The position numbers and the translations under genes were made by a program. The notes beneath the pieces were generated by a model that was given only the letters and a program-made list of their open reading frames with translations, did not search any database and was not told the DNA's origin. Shown here piece by piece: positions 6,554 through 14,523 of a stretch of DNA of 36,830 nt; position 1 is the first letter of the stretch, and each line of letters starts with the position of its first letter. Origin of the DNA: a virus; the IMG/VR virus record IMGVR_UViG_3300013122_000621, positions 1-36,830 of that record. One strand, 5' to 3'.

Positions 6554-6933
6554 AAAGCCTCATCTCCCGCATCGCAGACCTTCTCCTGGGCGGTTCAGCG
6601 CGCCGCCCGCAAAAGCCATTGCCCGAGATCCTGTTCTATCCGGTCATTTTCGCCAATGGCCACGATGATGACAGCGAGGGGCTGAAGGCTTTCTTCGAAA
6701 ACCGGCCATATATTTTCGGCGGCGATCTTTATGGACCGAGTGCCGGCCCGCGTCGGCTTGTAAACCTCCACCTGACGCTCTCCAAACACTCGATCGTCTT
6801 CATCAAGGACGGAAGGGTTCATTTCATCTACGGCTGCCCTTCAGGCGACGCCCTTACGGTCAGCATAAGCCATGGCTTTAACCGCCACATTCATAGTAGC
6901 CGCATCACGCTCGGGGCAAAGGTCGAGCTATGA
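6550..6933 (+). CDS. Hypothetical phage protein, 127 aa
   Basis: Begins with an amphipathic helix (SLISRIADLLLGG), then a proline- and aromatic-rich segment and a beta-rich second half (VNLHLTLSKHSIVFIKDGRVHFIYGCP). There is no clear signal peptide or membrane segment. It overlaps both neighbours by ATGA. Not recognised; no function assigned. Confidence 0.7.
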   Translation: MKSLISRIADLLLGGSARRPQKPLPEILFYPVIFANGHDDDSEGLKAFFENRPYIFGGDLYGPSAGPRRLVNLHLTLSKHSIVFIKDGRVHFIYGCPSGDALTVSISHGFNRHIHSSRITLGAKVEL

Positions 6934-7196
6934 CGATCGATCACGGGAACCGCGGCGATCGTGTACCAGGTGTTCGCTACGCTGAACAGGATCCTGTCGC
7001 GGACGTATTCTCCTACGACAGGCTGCCGAAGCAGATCCGCGCGATCCTGCGTGACGCGCCATGCCGGCTGAATGCAACGGAGACCCTTGCGGCGATCCGC
7101 GACGGCCAGTCCATCACACAGGTTTCAACGCGGCTCCTTCTTGGGATCAAAGGGTATCTGGAAGGAAGTGAGCGTGAAAGGCGGGCGCTGTCATGA
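6930..7196 (+). CDS. Hypothetical phage protein, 88 aa
   Basis: Mostly helical second half: RLPKQIRAILRDAPCRLNATETLAAI, then TRLLLGIKGYLEGSERERR. The wording of this part recalls small rhizobial phage proteins of unknown role, with no catalytic motif. It overlaps the neighbours on both sides by 4 bases. No function proposed. Confidence 0.7.
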   Translation: MTIDHGNRGDRVPGVRYAEQDPVADVFSYDRLPKQIRAILRDAPCRLNATETLAAIRDGQSITQVSTRLLLGIKGYLEGSERERRALS

Positions 7197-7474
7197 GCCA
7201 GTACACCGCCTTTGCGACCAACTGCGAGATCTCGCGGGATCCCGACGAAAACACCCGGCGACATCAGGCGATGATCGACGAGGTCAACGAGCTCGTCGGC
7301 GCCGACGGCTGGCGAGGTGTGAAAGTGGTTCAGCTTTTCACCCTCGCCGGCCACACGGTCCTGCAGGTCGAGCCCGGCCGATCGCCGCTCACGCTCGATT
7401 ACCTGCGGAAAATGAAAGCAGCAGCGAACACAAACACGCCGGAGCAATCTGCCCCGGCCAGCAACGGAGACTGA
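7193..7474 (+). CDS. Hypothetical phage protein, 93 aa
   Basis: An acidic N-terminal half with a helix HQAMIDEVNELVGADGWRG, a beta-strand pair around VVQLFTLAGHTVLQVEPG and an alanine/asparagine-rich C-terminal tail likely to be unstructured. No known motif. It precedes the ParB-like gene by 4 bases and overlaps the previous stop, so it belongs to the same early operon. Confidence 0.7.
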   Translation: MSQYTAFATNCEISRDPDENTRRHQAMIDEVNELVGADGWRGVKVVQLFTLAGHTVLQVEPGRSPLTLDYLRKMKAAANTNTPEQSAPASNGD

Positions 7475-7478
7475 TCTC

Positions 7479-8285
7479 ATGCAAGGCGTGAACATGCAGA
7501 TCGGCGAAACGCCGAGGCTCGAATGGATCGAGCTTTCCAGCATCTATGTAGATGCGACCTACCAGCGGCCGGTGAAGATGAAGCGGATCCTGCAGATCCT
7601 GCGGGATTTCACCTGGGCACAGTTCGGCGCGCTTATGCTCGTCGAGCAGGAAGATGGGCGCTTCAGCGTCTATGACGGCCAGCATCGTTACGAGGCAGCA
7701 AAGAAACACCCGCTCATCGAGAAGGTGCCGGCGTCGATCGTGAAACTCGACGAGGCATATCTCGAGGCGCAAAGCTTCCTGGGCGTCAACATCAACCGAT
7801 CGGCGATTTCCACCGTCGAAAAATACTGGGCGGGCATCGAGGCCGGCGACGAGAACATGATGCGGATCTGCGCTGTCCTCGATGAGGCCGGTTGCGACGT
7901 CGTTCCTGCCGGCACCAAATCGAAAGCCCCTCACCTGACCGCTTCCGTCAGCGCGATCGAGCGCGCCATCAAGGCTTATGGCGACCAGGCCGTGACGCTG
8001 GCATGCAAGGCGATCGTCGAAGCCTGGCCGAAGGATACCAGCGCATTGAGCGGCACGGTCATCCAGGCAACGGCCCGACTGTTCCGGAACAACAGCAAGA
8101 TCATCAGCTATGACCGCATGGTGCTGAAGCTGAAGGGCAAGAACCGCGCGATCCTTTCGGCCGACGCCGAGGCGATCCGCCGGATTTCCGGATCCGACGC
8201 GGCGCTGTCCGTCGCGAAGGCTCTTGTCGAAATCTACAACAAGGGTCTGCAGACCAACGAGATCAGCATCGGAGCGAAGAAATGA
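7479..8285 (+). CDS. ParB-like N-terminal domain protein
   Basis: A 268-aa protein. The N-terminal 100 residues match the ParB/sulfiredoxin-like fold: WIELSSIYVDATYQRPV, then a VYDGQHRYEAAK motif (D66-G-Q-H-R70), the nucleotide-binding signature of the family. The remaining 160 residues are helical without a recognised domain. Phage proteins of this type are not usually partition proteins; some are nucleases or regulators, and the activity of this one is unknown. It lies among early genes, before the replication genes, and overlaps the next start by ATGA. Confidence 0.8.
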   Translation: MQGVNMQIGETPRLEWIELSSIYVDATYQRPVKMKRILQILRDFTWAQFGALMLVEQEDGRFSVYDGQHRYEAAKKHPLIEKVPASIVKLDEAYLEAQSFLGVNINRSAISTVEKYWAGIEAGDENMMRICAVLDEAGCDVVPAGTKSKAPHLTASVSAIERAIKAYGDQAVTLACKAIVEAWPKDTSALSGTVIQATARLFRNNSKIISYDRMVLKLKGKNRAILSADAEAIRRISGSDAALSVAKALVEIYNKGLQTNEISIGAKK

Positions 8286-8710
8286 GCCAGCTTTCACAGA
8301 AAAAGATCAGAGCTCTGCGTGAACGCGTACCCGATAAAGAAAGCGACACTCGCAAGGCGTACCTTCAGCTGCGATGGGAAGCAGCGCCGGACGACGGCCG
8401 GTTTCCGGGCAAGAACTGGTTCTGCCACTACGAGCTTGTCATTCCGCTGCAGCGCTGGGACGTGCGCCGTGAAGACAATGACGGCGTTCCGTACGTCGAC
8501 GAGCTCGTGATCCCGATCAAGCCCCCGACAGTTCGCGGCGGCGATCGGGAGCCGTGTCGAATTGCGGACGGCACATATTACTTCGATCTGCCCTACCGCG
8601 ACGGCGCGCATGCTTACTGGGACGCCAAGCTTCTGGGTGACCCAGAAATCATTTGCATCGCAATCGATGGCACCATCATTCGCCAGTCTGACGATGAGGC
8701 CGCGTCATGA
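8282..8710 (+). CDS. Hypothetical phage protein, 142 aa
   Basis: A soluble mixed protein with a charged N-terminal helix and then beta-rich sequence: WFCHYELVIPLQRWDVRRED, PYVDELVIPIKPPTVRGG and a C-terminal YYFDLPYRDGAHAYWDAK. Many aromatics suggest a compact beta fold. I do not recognise it. Coupled by overlaps to the ParB-like gene and to the 8707 gene. Confidence 0.75.
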   Translation: MSQLSQKKIRALRERVPDKESDTRKAYLQLRWEAAPDDGRFPGKNWFCHYELVIPLQRWDVRREDNDGVPYVDELVIPIKPPTVRGGDREPCRIADGTYYFDLPYRDGAHAYWDAKLLGDPEIICIAIDGTIIRQSDDEAAS

Positions 8711-8913
8711 GCGAGTTCGACACCGAGCCCGTCCGCCGCGCTGTCCTGGCTAGTGAACGGCCGTTCAAATCTGCGTGCGGCGTAATCGGCTGCATGATTG
8801 GCACGATTGAAGTTCTGCACGGCGCTCCTGTCGCAGCGGCATTTCTTCGTCGCCTGCTGGAGGAAATGGAGCCGCCGCAGCTTGCGCCGGATTACACGAT
8901 TACCGAGCTTTGA
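8707..8913 (+). CDS. Small hypothetical phage protein, 68 aa
   Basis: A short protein with one possible hydrophobic stretch (SACGVIGCMIGTIEVLHGAPVAAAFL), too polar to call a membrane span confidently, and an acidic C-terminus. Two cysteines at about 23 and 28. It overlaps the preceding stop by ATGA. Function unknown. Confidence 0.6.
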   Translation: MSEFDTEPVRRAVLASERPFKSACGVIGCMIGTIEVLHGAPVAAAFLRRLLEEMEPPQLAPDYTITEL

Positions 8914-8925
8914 GAGGATCTGACA

Positions 8926-9240
8926 ATGACCGATATTGCATTTTCTGGTTGGGCCATCGTTGAAATCATGGGCCATCGCGTGCGCCCTGGCCGCGTGAAA
9001 GAAGTTGAAGTCGCCGGCGGCAAGATGCTGCAGGTAGACATCCCGATCTCTGACAATGATTTCGTTTCCGAGTTTTATGGCGTCCAGGCGCTCTATTCCG
9101 TGCGTCCCTGCACCGAAGAAATCGCGCGAGACGAAGCCGGGTATTCATATCGGGATCCCCGGCCGATCCGTCCCGTCGATTATCGCCCCTCGCCAGCATT
9201 GAGCGTCGAGAAAACCAACGACGACGACATGGATTTCTGA
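8926..9240 (+). CDS. Conserved phage protein of unknown function, 104 aa
   Basis: The start IAFSGWAIVEIMGHRVRPGRV, then VAGGKMLQVDIP and FVSEFYGVQALYSVRPCTEEIAR, is a pattern I recognise from many tailed phages of Gram-negative hosts, where it is annotated as hypothetical. It is a beta-rich domain of about 70 residues followed by an acidic, proline-containing tail. Its start follows a GAGG purine run. It is the last gene before a 72-base gap with a hairpin. Confidence 0.8.
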   Translation: MTDIAFSGWAIVEIMGHRVRPGRVKEVEVAGGKMLQVDIPISDNDFVSEFYGVQALYSVRPCTEEIARDEAGYSYRDPRPIRPVDYRPSPALSVEKTNDDDMDF

Positions 9241-9248
9241 CTGCCATT

Positions 9249-9280
9249 CCGCGCCGGATCTGTCCGTTGTGCCGGCGCGG
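9249..9280. other. 9-bp inverted repeat in early gap
   Basis: CCGCGCCGG (9249-9257) and CCGGCGCGG (9272-9280) with a 14-nt loop. It lies between the 8926 gene and the HTH gene at 9313. No T-tract follows, so it is probably an RNA structure or processing site rather than a terminator. Confidence 0.4.
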
Positions 9281-9312
9281 CCGACTGCCACATAAAATGA
9301 TGAGACCCGTGA

Positions 9313-9558
9313 ATGCAACGGACACCTTACCGGCCAGACCAGAAGGCCGCGCTGACCCGTATCGAGGAGAGGCGCGCCGCACTCGGCATTTCCTTCCAGG
9401 AGCTCGCGCTCGCTGCAGACATTTCGCTGGCGACCTATCGTCGCCTGCGACATAGCGGCCGTGCGTCCGACGCCCAGGTGAAGGCATTGCGGTTTGCGAT
9501 CCGGACGATCGAGCGCCGGCGCAGAGACACGGCCGACATGTTCGGAGCGATGGCATGA
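9313..9558 (+). CDS. Small HTH DNA-binding protein, 81 aa
   Basis: Residues about 25-50 hold a helix-turn-helix (GISFQELALAADISLATYRRLRHSG), and the C-terminus is strongly basic. It starts after a 72-base gap containing a hairpin, so it may head its own transcript, although no convincing promoter was seen; the Shine-Dalgarno is weak (GAG). It is coupled by ATGA to the second HTH gene at 9555. It could act as an early or middle regulator; the target is unknown. Confidence 0.75.
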   Translation: MQRTPYRPDQKAALTRIEERRAALGISFQELALAADISLATYRRLRHSGRASDAQVKALRFAIRTIERRRRDTADMFGAMA

Positions 9559-9821
9559 AGGAGCTTAAGGCCGCCCGCATCGCCCTGAAGGCAATTCGCC
9601 TGGTCCTGTTTCAGGCCACGATCCGCCCTGCCGATCGTCGATCGGTCGAGATCTATCTGCTGGTGACGACCTGCGGCGTCAACCAGGCCATCGCGGCCGA
9701 GGTGTGCGGCTGTACCAAGCAGAACGTGAGCAAACTTTTGAAATCGGTCGAGGACCGGCGCGACCAACGGGATTTTGACCGTGCGCTTTCCCTCCTCGAG
9801 GCCGTGGTGTTGGGAGAGTGA
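9555..9821 (+). CDS. Small HTH protein, possible late regulator
   Basis: An 88-aa protein with a clear HTH at about residues 50-72 (NQAIAAEVCGCTKQNVSKLL), of the kind found in sigma-like and transposase-like DNA-binding regions, preceded by a basic helical segment. The C-terminal part is charged. Paired with the HTH gene just upstream. Because no phage RNA polymerase is visible, this pair is a reasonable place to look for the switch to late genes, but that is inference. Confidence 0.7.
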   Translation: MKELKAARIALKAIRLVLFQATIRPADRRSVEIYLLVTTCGVNQAIAAEVCGCTKQNVSKLLKSVEDRRDQRDFDRALSLLEAVVLGE

Positions 9822-9822
9822 C

Positions 9823-10092
9823 ATGCCGGCAATACACGAACTGAAATGCCTTGCCCCATTCTACGACGCGATAGTGCGCGGCGAGAAAACCTTCGACGTC
9901 CGAAAGGACGATCGGGCGTTCCAGACGGGCGACACCCTCAACCTTCAGCGTGTCGACACCAATTCCGGAAATTTCGTTCACTATCCCGTTCTCATCTGCA
10001 GGATCGTCTATGTTCTGCGCGGTGGGCAGTTCGGGATTGAGCCCGGCTACGTGGTTCTTGGCATCCGGCACGGAGCGACGGAGGCACAATGA
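9823..10092 (+). CDS. DUF3850-like (ASCH/PUA-fold) protein
   Basis: An 89-aa protein opening with HELKCLAPFYDAIVRGEKTFDVRKDDRAF, then GDTLNLQRV: the arrangement (H-E-L-K, G-E-K-T-F-D-V-R-K-x-D-R, then G-D-x-L) is that of the DUF3850 family, which has an ASCH-like fold expected to bind RNA or nucleotides. I use ATG 9823, which has GGGAGAG upstream; longer in-frame starts overlap the HTH gene and have no support. Role in phage unknown. Confidence 0.85.
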   Translation: MPAIHELKCLAPFYDAIVRGEKTFDVRKDDRAFQTGDTLNLQRVDTNSGNFVHYPVLICRIVYVLRGGQFGIEPGYVVLGIRHGATEAQ

Positions 10093-11165
10093 GCCGGTTT
10101 TCCGTCGCCAAGGGCTATGCCGTCGACAATATCGAGACGCTCATCGCGGAGCTTCTCGGCGGCCAACAGAAATTCCGGCGAAAAAGCCTTTGGAATGTTC
10201 GCAATCCATATCGCGCGGGAGCCAAGGAAGACCAGATGGTTGTCTGGCTGACGGGGCCGCGCCGTGGCGCTTGGAAAGATTTTGCCGGAACGGATCAAGG
10301 CGATGCGATCGACCTCGTCGCCTTCGGGCTGAAGGGCGCGGTGACGGCAGAGACGCGTATCGACGCCGTCGAGTGGCTCGAGGACCGGTTTAACATCCGA
10401 CAGATGACGCCCGAGCGGAAGAAGCAATACGACGCGGAACGCCAGATCCGGATATCCGCGGCGGAAGCCGAGGAGAAGAAGCGCCGGGAAAAATCCATCG
10501 CCCGGGCCCGCAAGTTTTTCTTCAGCTGCAGGCCTATCGAGAATAGCCTGGCTGACCGCTATCTCGCCACGCGCGCCGTCCAGTTGGAACAGGTTGTCGA
10601 ACTGGGTCGATCGCTCCGGTTTCATCCGGAATGCGAGTACTGGATGGACGAGGCCCGACCGCGCCATCCTGCGATGATTGCCGCCATGGTCGATGTAACC
10701 GGCCGGATCGGCGCCTGCCACTACACCTTCCTGCAACGTGACGGATCGGGAAAAGCGGGCGTCGAAAAAGCCAAGCTGATGTTCCCCGAAACGACAGGCC
10801 TCGTTGTTCGCCTCACCAACGGCGAGAGCGGGTTGTCTGCGGAGGAAGCGGCCGAGAATGGTGTCATCAGCATTTGCGCCCTCACGGAAGGCATAGAGGA
10901 CGGCCTTTCCGTTGCCCTCACCAATCCCGAATTGCGCGTCTGGGCTGCCGGCAGCCTGCCGGGCCTTCGCAGCGTGCCGGATCACGCTTCCGTCTGCGCA
11001 TGGGTGGTTTTCAAGGACAACGACTGGGGCAAGCCGCAGGCGCAGGAACAGTTCGACCTGGCGATCGCCAGGCTCAGGAGCTTCAGGAAGCCGGTGGAGG
11101 TGATTTCCATGCCGGCCGAGTGGGGAAAAGACGTCAACGACGCGATCAGGAGCGGATGGAAATGA
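10089..11165 (+). CDS. Toprim-domain DNA primase
   Basis: A 358-aa protein. Residues 1-105 match the N-terminal region of phage primases of this kind (GAWKDFAGTDQGDAIDLVAFG), but without a CxxC/H zinc site. Residues about 255-330 form the Toprim domain: E267 in LTEGIEDGLSV and D310-x-D312 in VVFKDNDWG, the residues expected to bind metal. The middle region (about 135-250) has FFFSCRPIENSLADRYLATR and R-F-H-P-E, typical of these proteins. It would make primers for phage replication with the helicase at 12673. Overlaps the neighbours by ATGA. Confidence 0.88.
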   Translation: MSRFSVAKGYAVDNIETLIAELLGGQQKFRRKSLWNVRNPYRAGAKEDQMVVWLTGPRRGAWKDFAGTDQGDAIDLVAFGLKGAVTAETRIDAVEWLEDRFNIRQMTPERKKQYDAERQIRISAAEAEEKKRREKSIARARKFFFSCRPIENSLADRYLATRAVQLEQVVELGRSLRFHPECEYWMDEARPRHPAMIAAMVDVTGRIGACHYTFLQRDGSGKAGVEKAKLMFPETTGLVVRLTNGESGLSAEEAAENGVISICALTEGIEDGLSVALTNPELRVWAAGSLPGLRSVPDHASVCAWVVFKDNDWGKPQAQEQFDLAIARLRSFRKPVEVISMPAEWGKDVNDAIRSGWK

Positions 11166-11557
11166 GTTACGAAGTATTGGGCGAGCCGGATGACAGCCCT
11201 TTCGACGCCGCCATCGAGGCGGGTTGGATCAACCCGGAAGATGCCTCCAAAGCCATTATCGACGTGATGAACGAGCGCGATCGCCAGTGGGACGAGGAAG
11301 GTTTTACCCCAGGGGGCGACGACAAATATCAGGATGGCGAGCTCGAGCGGGCCGGCGCCGCTTTTGCGCTGTTCGCCTGCAGGTTCAGCACAAAGGGCGC
11401 TTGGTTCATCAATGATATTTGGCCGTTCTCGTCGACCTGGTGGAAGCCCAAGTCACATCGCCAGAACCTGGTGCGCGCCGCCGCCCTACTCGTCGCTGCG
11501 ATCGAGAAGATTGACCGCGCCGAAAAACGAGCTCAACAGCAAGGAGAGAGAGAATGA
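11162..11557 (+). CDS. Conserved phage protein (ERDRQ...EEGF type), 131 aa
   Basis: Contains IIDVMNERDRQWDEEGFTPGGDDKY, GELERAGAAFALFACRF, then WPFSSTWWKPKSHRQNLVRAAALLVAAIEKIDR. Many tailed phages carry this protein; it is sometimes linked to MazG-like nucleotide pyrophosphatases by fold, with acidic residues (E-x-x-R-Q, G-E-L) as possible metal ligands, but I cannot confirm activity. I use ATG 11162: it has AGGAG at a good distance and overlaps the primase stop by ATGA. ATG 11156 is possible but too close to that site. Confidence 0.75.
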   Translation: MSYEVLGEPDDSPFDAAIEAGWINPEDASKAIIDVMNERDRQWDEEGFTPGGDDKYQDGELERAGAAFALFACRFSTKGAWFINDIWPFSSTWWKPKSHRQNLVRAAALLVAAIEKIDRAEKRAQQQGERE

Positions 11558-12600
11558 CGGATATCATTTCGATAGATCCGGTGGATTTCGCCGGCGCCAT
11601 TGGTCACCTGGCGGCCAACGGCCTTTACGCCATCCTCGAGGGGCGCGATCTCGAGAACGAAAACTGGTTCGGCGGTGACGTCGCCCAGTCGGAGCACGAT
11701 GTTTATATCCTGGCGGAATATGTGTCGCGCACTGAAGCCAGCGGCGAGCGGTTGTGGCGCTTCGCTGCGATCGAGGCGCTGACCGACGACGGTAACTATG
11801 ATGACGTCGCCCTCTCCCGCCGGCTCGCCTTCAATCTTTTTGCATCCACCAGCCTGCAGGCCCTGCGGGAACTGAAGGCCGTGCAAGACGCGCTCGCGCA
11901 GATCCTGGCGGTTGCGGAATACAAGGAGCCGCCGGCGCTGAAGATCGAGGACAGCATTTTTGAGCCGCACGGCAGCTTGGGCGACCAGGAGGCCTATCAG
12001 GCGCAATGGCTGAAGGACCAGCAGGCCGCCGATAAGCGCGCGCTCGAGGAGACCACGGCCGCCGAGGAAGCAGCAGATGCCATGTCACTTGGCACGCCAA
12101 TCGAAACCGAAAATGAAGATCAGAACCGGCCAACGGCGCTTTCCGTTGGTCAACAGGAGGGTGCGACCGATGAAAAAGAAACTGCAGATGAGGGACAGAA
12201 AGCGGGCGGCGATGCTCAACCGGACCCGGATGCACAGGGCTCGATATCTGAACTTCTTGGCGACGGTGATAGCACCGAAGGATCAGACAAACCTGGTGGA
12301 GAGGCTCCCCCGGCTTCAGAAGTGGCGGAAGCGTTGGCAGACCAGGGCAGCGACGAAGGTGGCCAGAGCACTGACACGACCGGCGCCGAGCAGCAGGCGA
12401 TACAGCCTGGCGCCGCGGGGGGAGACGTTGCCGGCGGGGAAGAGCCTGGTGATGATCGGAGCAAGCCCGGCGATGATGGCACTGCATCTGATGGGAACGA
12501 CGGTGCGGCGGCCGCCGCCAGTGGTGACGATGCTGTCGGCGCCGACGTGAAAACGCCGGCACGCGCCCGAAAAACCAAAAAGACCAAATCAACGAACTGA
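11554..12600 (+). CDS. Protein with long acidic disordered tail, 348 aa
   Basis: Residues 1-165 look globular: ISIDPVDFAGAIGHLAANGLYAIL, then a helical part (RRLAFNLFASTSLQALREL). Residues about 170-335 are low complexity, rich in Gly, Asp, Glu, Ala, Ser and Thr, strongly acidic and probably disordered. The last 13 residues are basic (ARARKTKKTKSTN). It lies between primase and helicase, so it may bind DNA-associated proteins or act as a DNA mimic; neither is shown. A second reading frame inside the tail has an excellent Shine-Dalgarno (12170; see findings). Confidence 0.75.
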   Translation: MTDIISIDPVDFAGAIGHLAANGLYAILEGRDLENENWFGGDVAQSEHDVYILAEYVSRTEASGERLWRFAAIEALTDDGNYDDVALSRRLAFNLFASTSLQALRELKAVQDALAQILAVAEYKEPPALKIEDSIFEPHGSLGDQEAYQAQWLKDQQAADKRALEETTAAEEAADAMSLGTPIETENEDQNRPTALSVGQQEGATDEKETADEGQKAGGDAQPDPDAQGSISELLGDGDSTEGSDKPGGEAPPASEVAEALADQGSDEGGQSTDTTGAEQQAIQPGAAGGDVAGGEEPGDDRSKPGDDGTASDGNDGAAAAASGDDAVGADVKTPARARKTKKTKSTN

Positions 12601-12616
12601 AATTGAGCGCTCAATT
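12601..12616. promoter_or_regulatory. Perfect 16-bp palindrome before the helicase
   Basis: AATTGAGCGCTCAATT, immediately after the stop of the preceding gene and upstream of a candidate promoter. A perfect palindrome of this length suggests binding by a dimeric protein. Confidence 0.45.
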
Positions 12617-12620
12617 GTCA

Positions 12621-12652
12621 ACCGGAAGGCGGGTTTTGACCCGTTTTCCGGT
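12621..12652. other. Long interrupted hairpin over a promoter
   Basis: ACCGGAA/TTCCGGT (7 bp) and CGGGT/ACCCG (5 bp) separated by a 2x2 mismatch, loop TTTG. It contains the TTGACC of the candidate helicase promoter in its loop and 3' inner arm. No T-tract follows directly. Confidence 0.5.
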
Positions 12653-12664
12653 CACTGGGAAAAT
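12636..12664 (+). promoter_or_regulatory. Candidate helicase promoter
   Basis: TTGACC (12636-12641), 17-bp spacer and GAAAAT (12659-12664). Both boxes are acceptable for a host housekeeping sigma factor. It overlaps the 12621-12652 hairpin and would leave a very short leader before ATG 12673. Confidence 0.45.
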
Positions 12665-12672
12665 TTATTTTG

Positions 12673-14523
12673 ATGGCTGAGGAAAACAACGACGGCAAGC
12701 GCCCGGTCCGCGGTTTGATCGGTAGCGCGGTCAGCAAGGTCAAGCACCAGCTGAAGACGAAGGACGCCGCCTATCCGGAGCGTGGAAAGCCGCTGGACGG
12801 CGTTATGCCGGGCAAGTGGCTCGAGGATGGCCTGTTCGATGACACCGGGCATTTGCCCTGGAACTGCCCTGTCCGGCCGCTGGGCTATGACGGGGAGCAT
12901 TATTATTTCGTCGACACCATGGGGCAGGTATTCAATACCGGCGATAGCTCCATGGGTGTCGAGCGCCTGCAGAAGCTTTTTGCAGGACATGAGGCATGGC
13001 TCGACTGGGCCTTCCCATCCTATGACGCCAAGGGCCGGGTTTCTGGCTGGAAAGGCGAAATGGTTCGGCGCGCGCTATATGCGGCCTGCAGGGAGCGCGG
13101 CGCCTGGTCATCGGCCGACATGGTACGCGGCCGCGGTGCCTGGCGCGATCGTGACGGCAACCTGGTCCTGCATTGCGGCGATTGCCTGTGGATCAACGGC
13201 GAGATCTCCGACACTGGGGAGCATGGCGATCATCTGTATGTTCGCCGGCCGCGCGCGATGGTGCCCTGGTCCGAGCCGATCACCAACGAAAACAATCCGT
13301 CCGTTAAAATCGTCGAGATCCTGCGCACCTGGAACATGGACCGGAAGGAGGTCGATCCAATCATCGTGCTCGGCGCGATCGGTGTAGCGATGCTTGGTGG
13401 CGCGCTCGACTGGCGGCCCTCGATGATGATCGTCGGCGACGCCGGCGTCGGCAAATCCGAGCTCAACGGTAAAAACGGCGTCCTAAAAACAATTCTCGGC
13501 CGCATGATGGTCAGCACCACCAATGCCACGGAAGCGGGCCTTTATCAGCTGGTGGGACATGATAGCGTGCCGATCGCCATCGACGAGCTCGAGGGCGACG
13601 ACGGTATCGACCAGGCGCAGAAGGTCATCAAGATGGCCCGTGACGCGGCGTCCGGATCCGTGCGTATCCGCGGCGGCCAGAACCACAAGGGAGTAGAGTT
13701 TCAGGCACAATCGACCTTCTTCTTCTCGGGCATTAATCCACCGCCCCTGCCCCCGGCTTCGATGACCAGGCTGGCCATCATCCAGTTGCTGACGCTGGAT
13801 CCGGGAAGCAACAAAGCCCCCGTATTGCCGGAAGCCGATACCGTAGGCCCGCGACTGTTGCGGCGGCTCGCGGATAGCTGGAAGGATTTGCAGTATCGCC
13901 TTGATGACTATGCCAATATTCTTCGGGAGCACGGGCATGACAGCCGCGGCCAGAAGACATTCGGAACGTTCCTTGCAGTCGCTCACACAATGCTCGGCGA
14001 CGAGGGATTGAAGGCCCTCAATCTGCCTTATGACGATCTCTCTCCCTGGGGGGAATGGCTAGCTGCAGATCTCGTGCCGGAGCTCGAGGGCCGTGCGCCA
14101 ACATGGGAGCAAGTCCTCATCGCCATCCAGACATCGGTTATCGAGAATTATTCCGGCGGCGCGCGGCGCACCGTGGCGCAGGAGGTCGAGCGGATCAAGG
14201 CCGGTGAGAGCATCAGTGAAGTTCGTGACCGCCTCTCCCTGATAGATCTCGGCTTGATCGACGATCCTACGCGACCGAAGAACTATTACCTTGCCATCCC
14301 CAACCAGAGCCGCGTGCTGGCAAAAGCGCTGGCGGGCACACCTTTCTCCAATGGACAACAGGGCTCCTGGAGCTTCGCATTCAAGCGAGGCGACCCAAAT
14401 GTCGTCAAATCGAAAATTGAGTTAAAGCCTGGCCTTTTCGATAATCGCGTCACGGTTGCCGGGCGCCAGACGCGCTGCAGCTTCGTCTCCCTCTACGAAT
14501 ATACGAGGTGGTTGGCAAAATGA
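12673..14523 (+). CDS. Phage primase/helicase-type ATPase
   Basis: A 616-aa protein. Residues about 250-375 form the ATPase core: Walker A GDAGVGKS (255-262), Walker B IAIDELEGDD (301-310) and a sensor-type segment with FFFSGINPPPLPPAS. This arrangement is that of helicases of the phage D5/SF3-like group. The N-terminal 230 residues carry WxN and aromatic motifs but no clear primase zinc site; the separate Toprim primase at 10089 would supply priming. TTG 12670 and ATG 12673 both fit; ATG is preferred. It is the last gene before the terminator at 14537. Confidence 0.87.
   Translation: MAEENNDGKRPVRGLIGSAVSKVKHQLKTKDAAYPERGKPLDGVMPGKWLEDGLFDDTGHLPWNCPVRPLGYDGEHYYFVDTMGQVFNTGDSSMGVERLQKLFAGHEAWLDWAFPSYDAKGRVSGWKGEMVRRALYAACRERGAWSSADMVRGRGAWRDRDGNLVLHCGDCLWINGEISDTGEHGDHLYVRRPRAMVPWSEPITNENNPSVKIVEILRTWNMDRKEVDPIIVLGAIGVAMLGGALDWRPSMMIVGDAGVGKSELNGKNGVLKTILGRMMVSTTNATEAGLYQLVGHDSVPIAIDELEGDDGIDQAQKVIKMARDAASGSVRIRGGQNHKGVEFQAQSTFFFSGINPPPLPPASMTRLAIIQLLTLDPGSNKAPVLPEADTVGPRLLRRLADSWKDLQYRLDDYANILREHGHDSRGQKTFGTFLAVAHTMLGDEGLKALNLPYDDLSPWGEWLAADLVPELEGRAPTWEQVLIAIQTSVIENYSGGARRTVAQEVERIKAGESISEVRDRLSLIDLGLIDDPTRPKNYYLAIPNQSRVLAKALAGTPFSNGQQGSWSFAFKRGDPNVVKSKIELKPGLFDNRVTVAGRQTRCSFVSLYEYTRWLAK

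Noticed and set aside
7389-8297. Minus-strand frame of 302 codons opposite the ParB-like gene
   Set aside because: The plus strand has a recognised domain and coupled neighbours; the minus frame reads as the complement of alphaproteobacterial codons.
10047-10985. Long minus-strand frame of 312 codons opposite the primase
   Set aside because: It lies antisense to a well-supported primase, has no Shine-Dalgarno, and its sequence has no family pattern. High GC gives such shadow frames.
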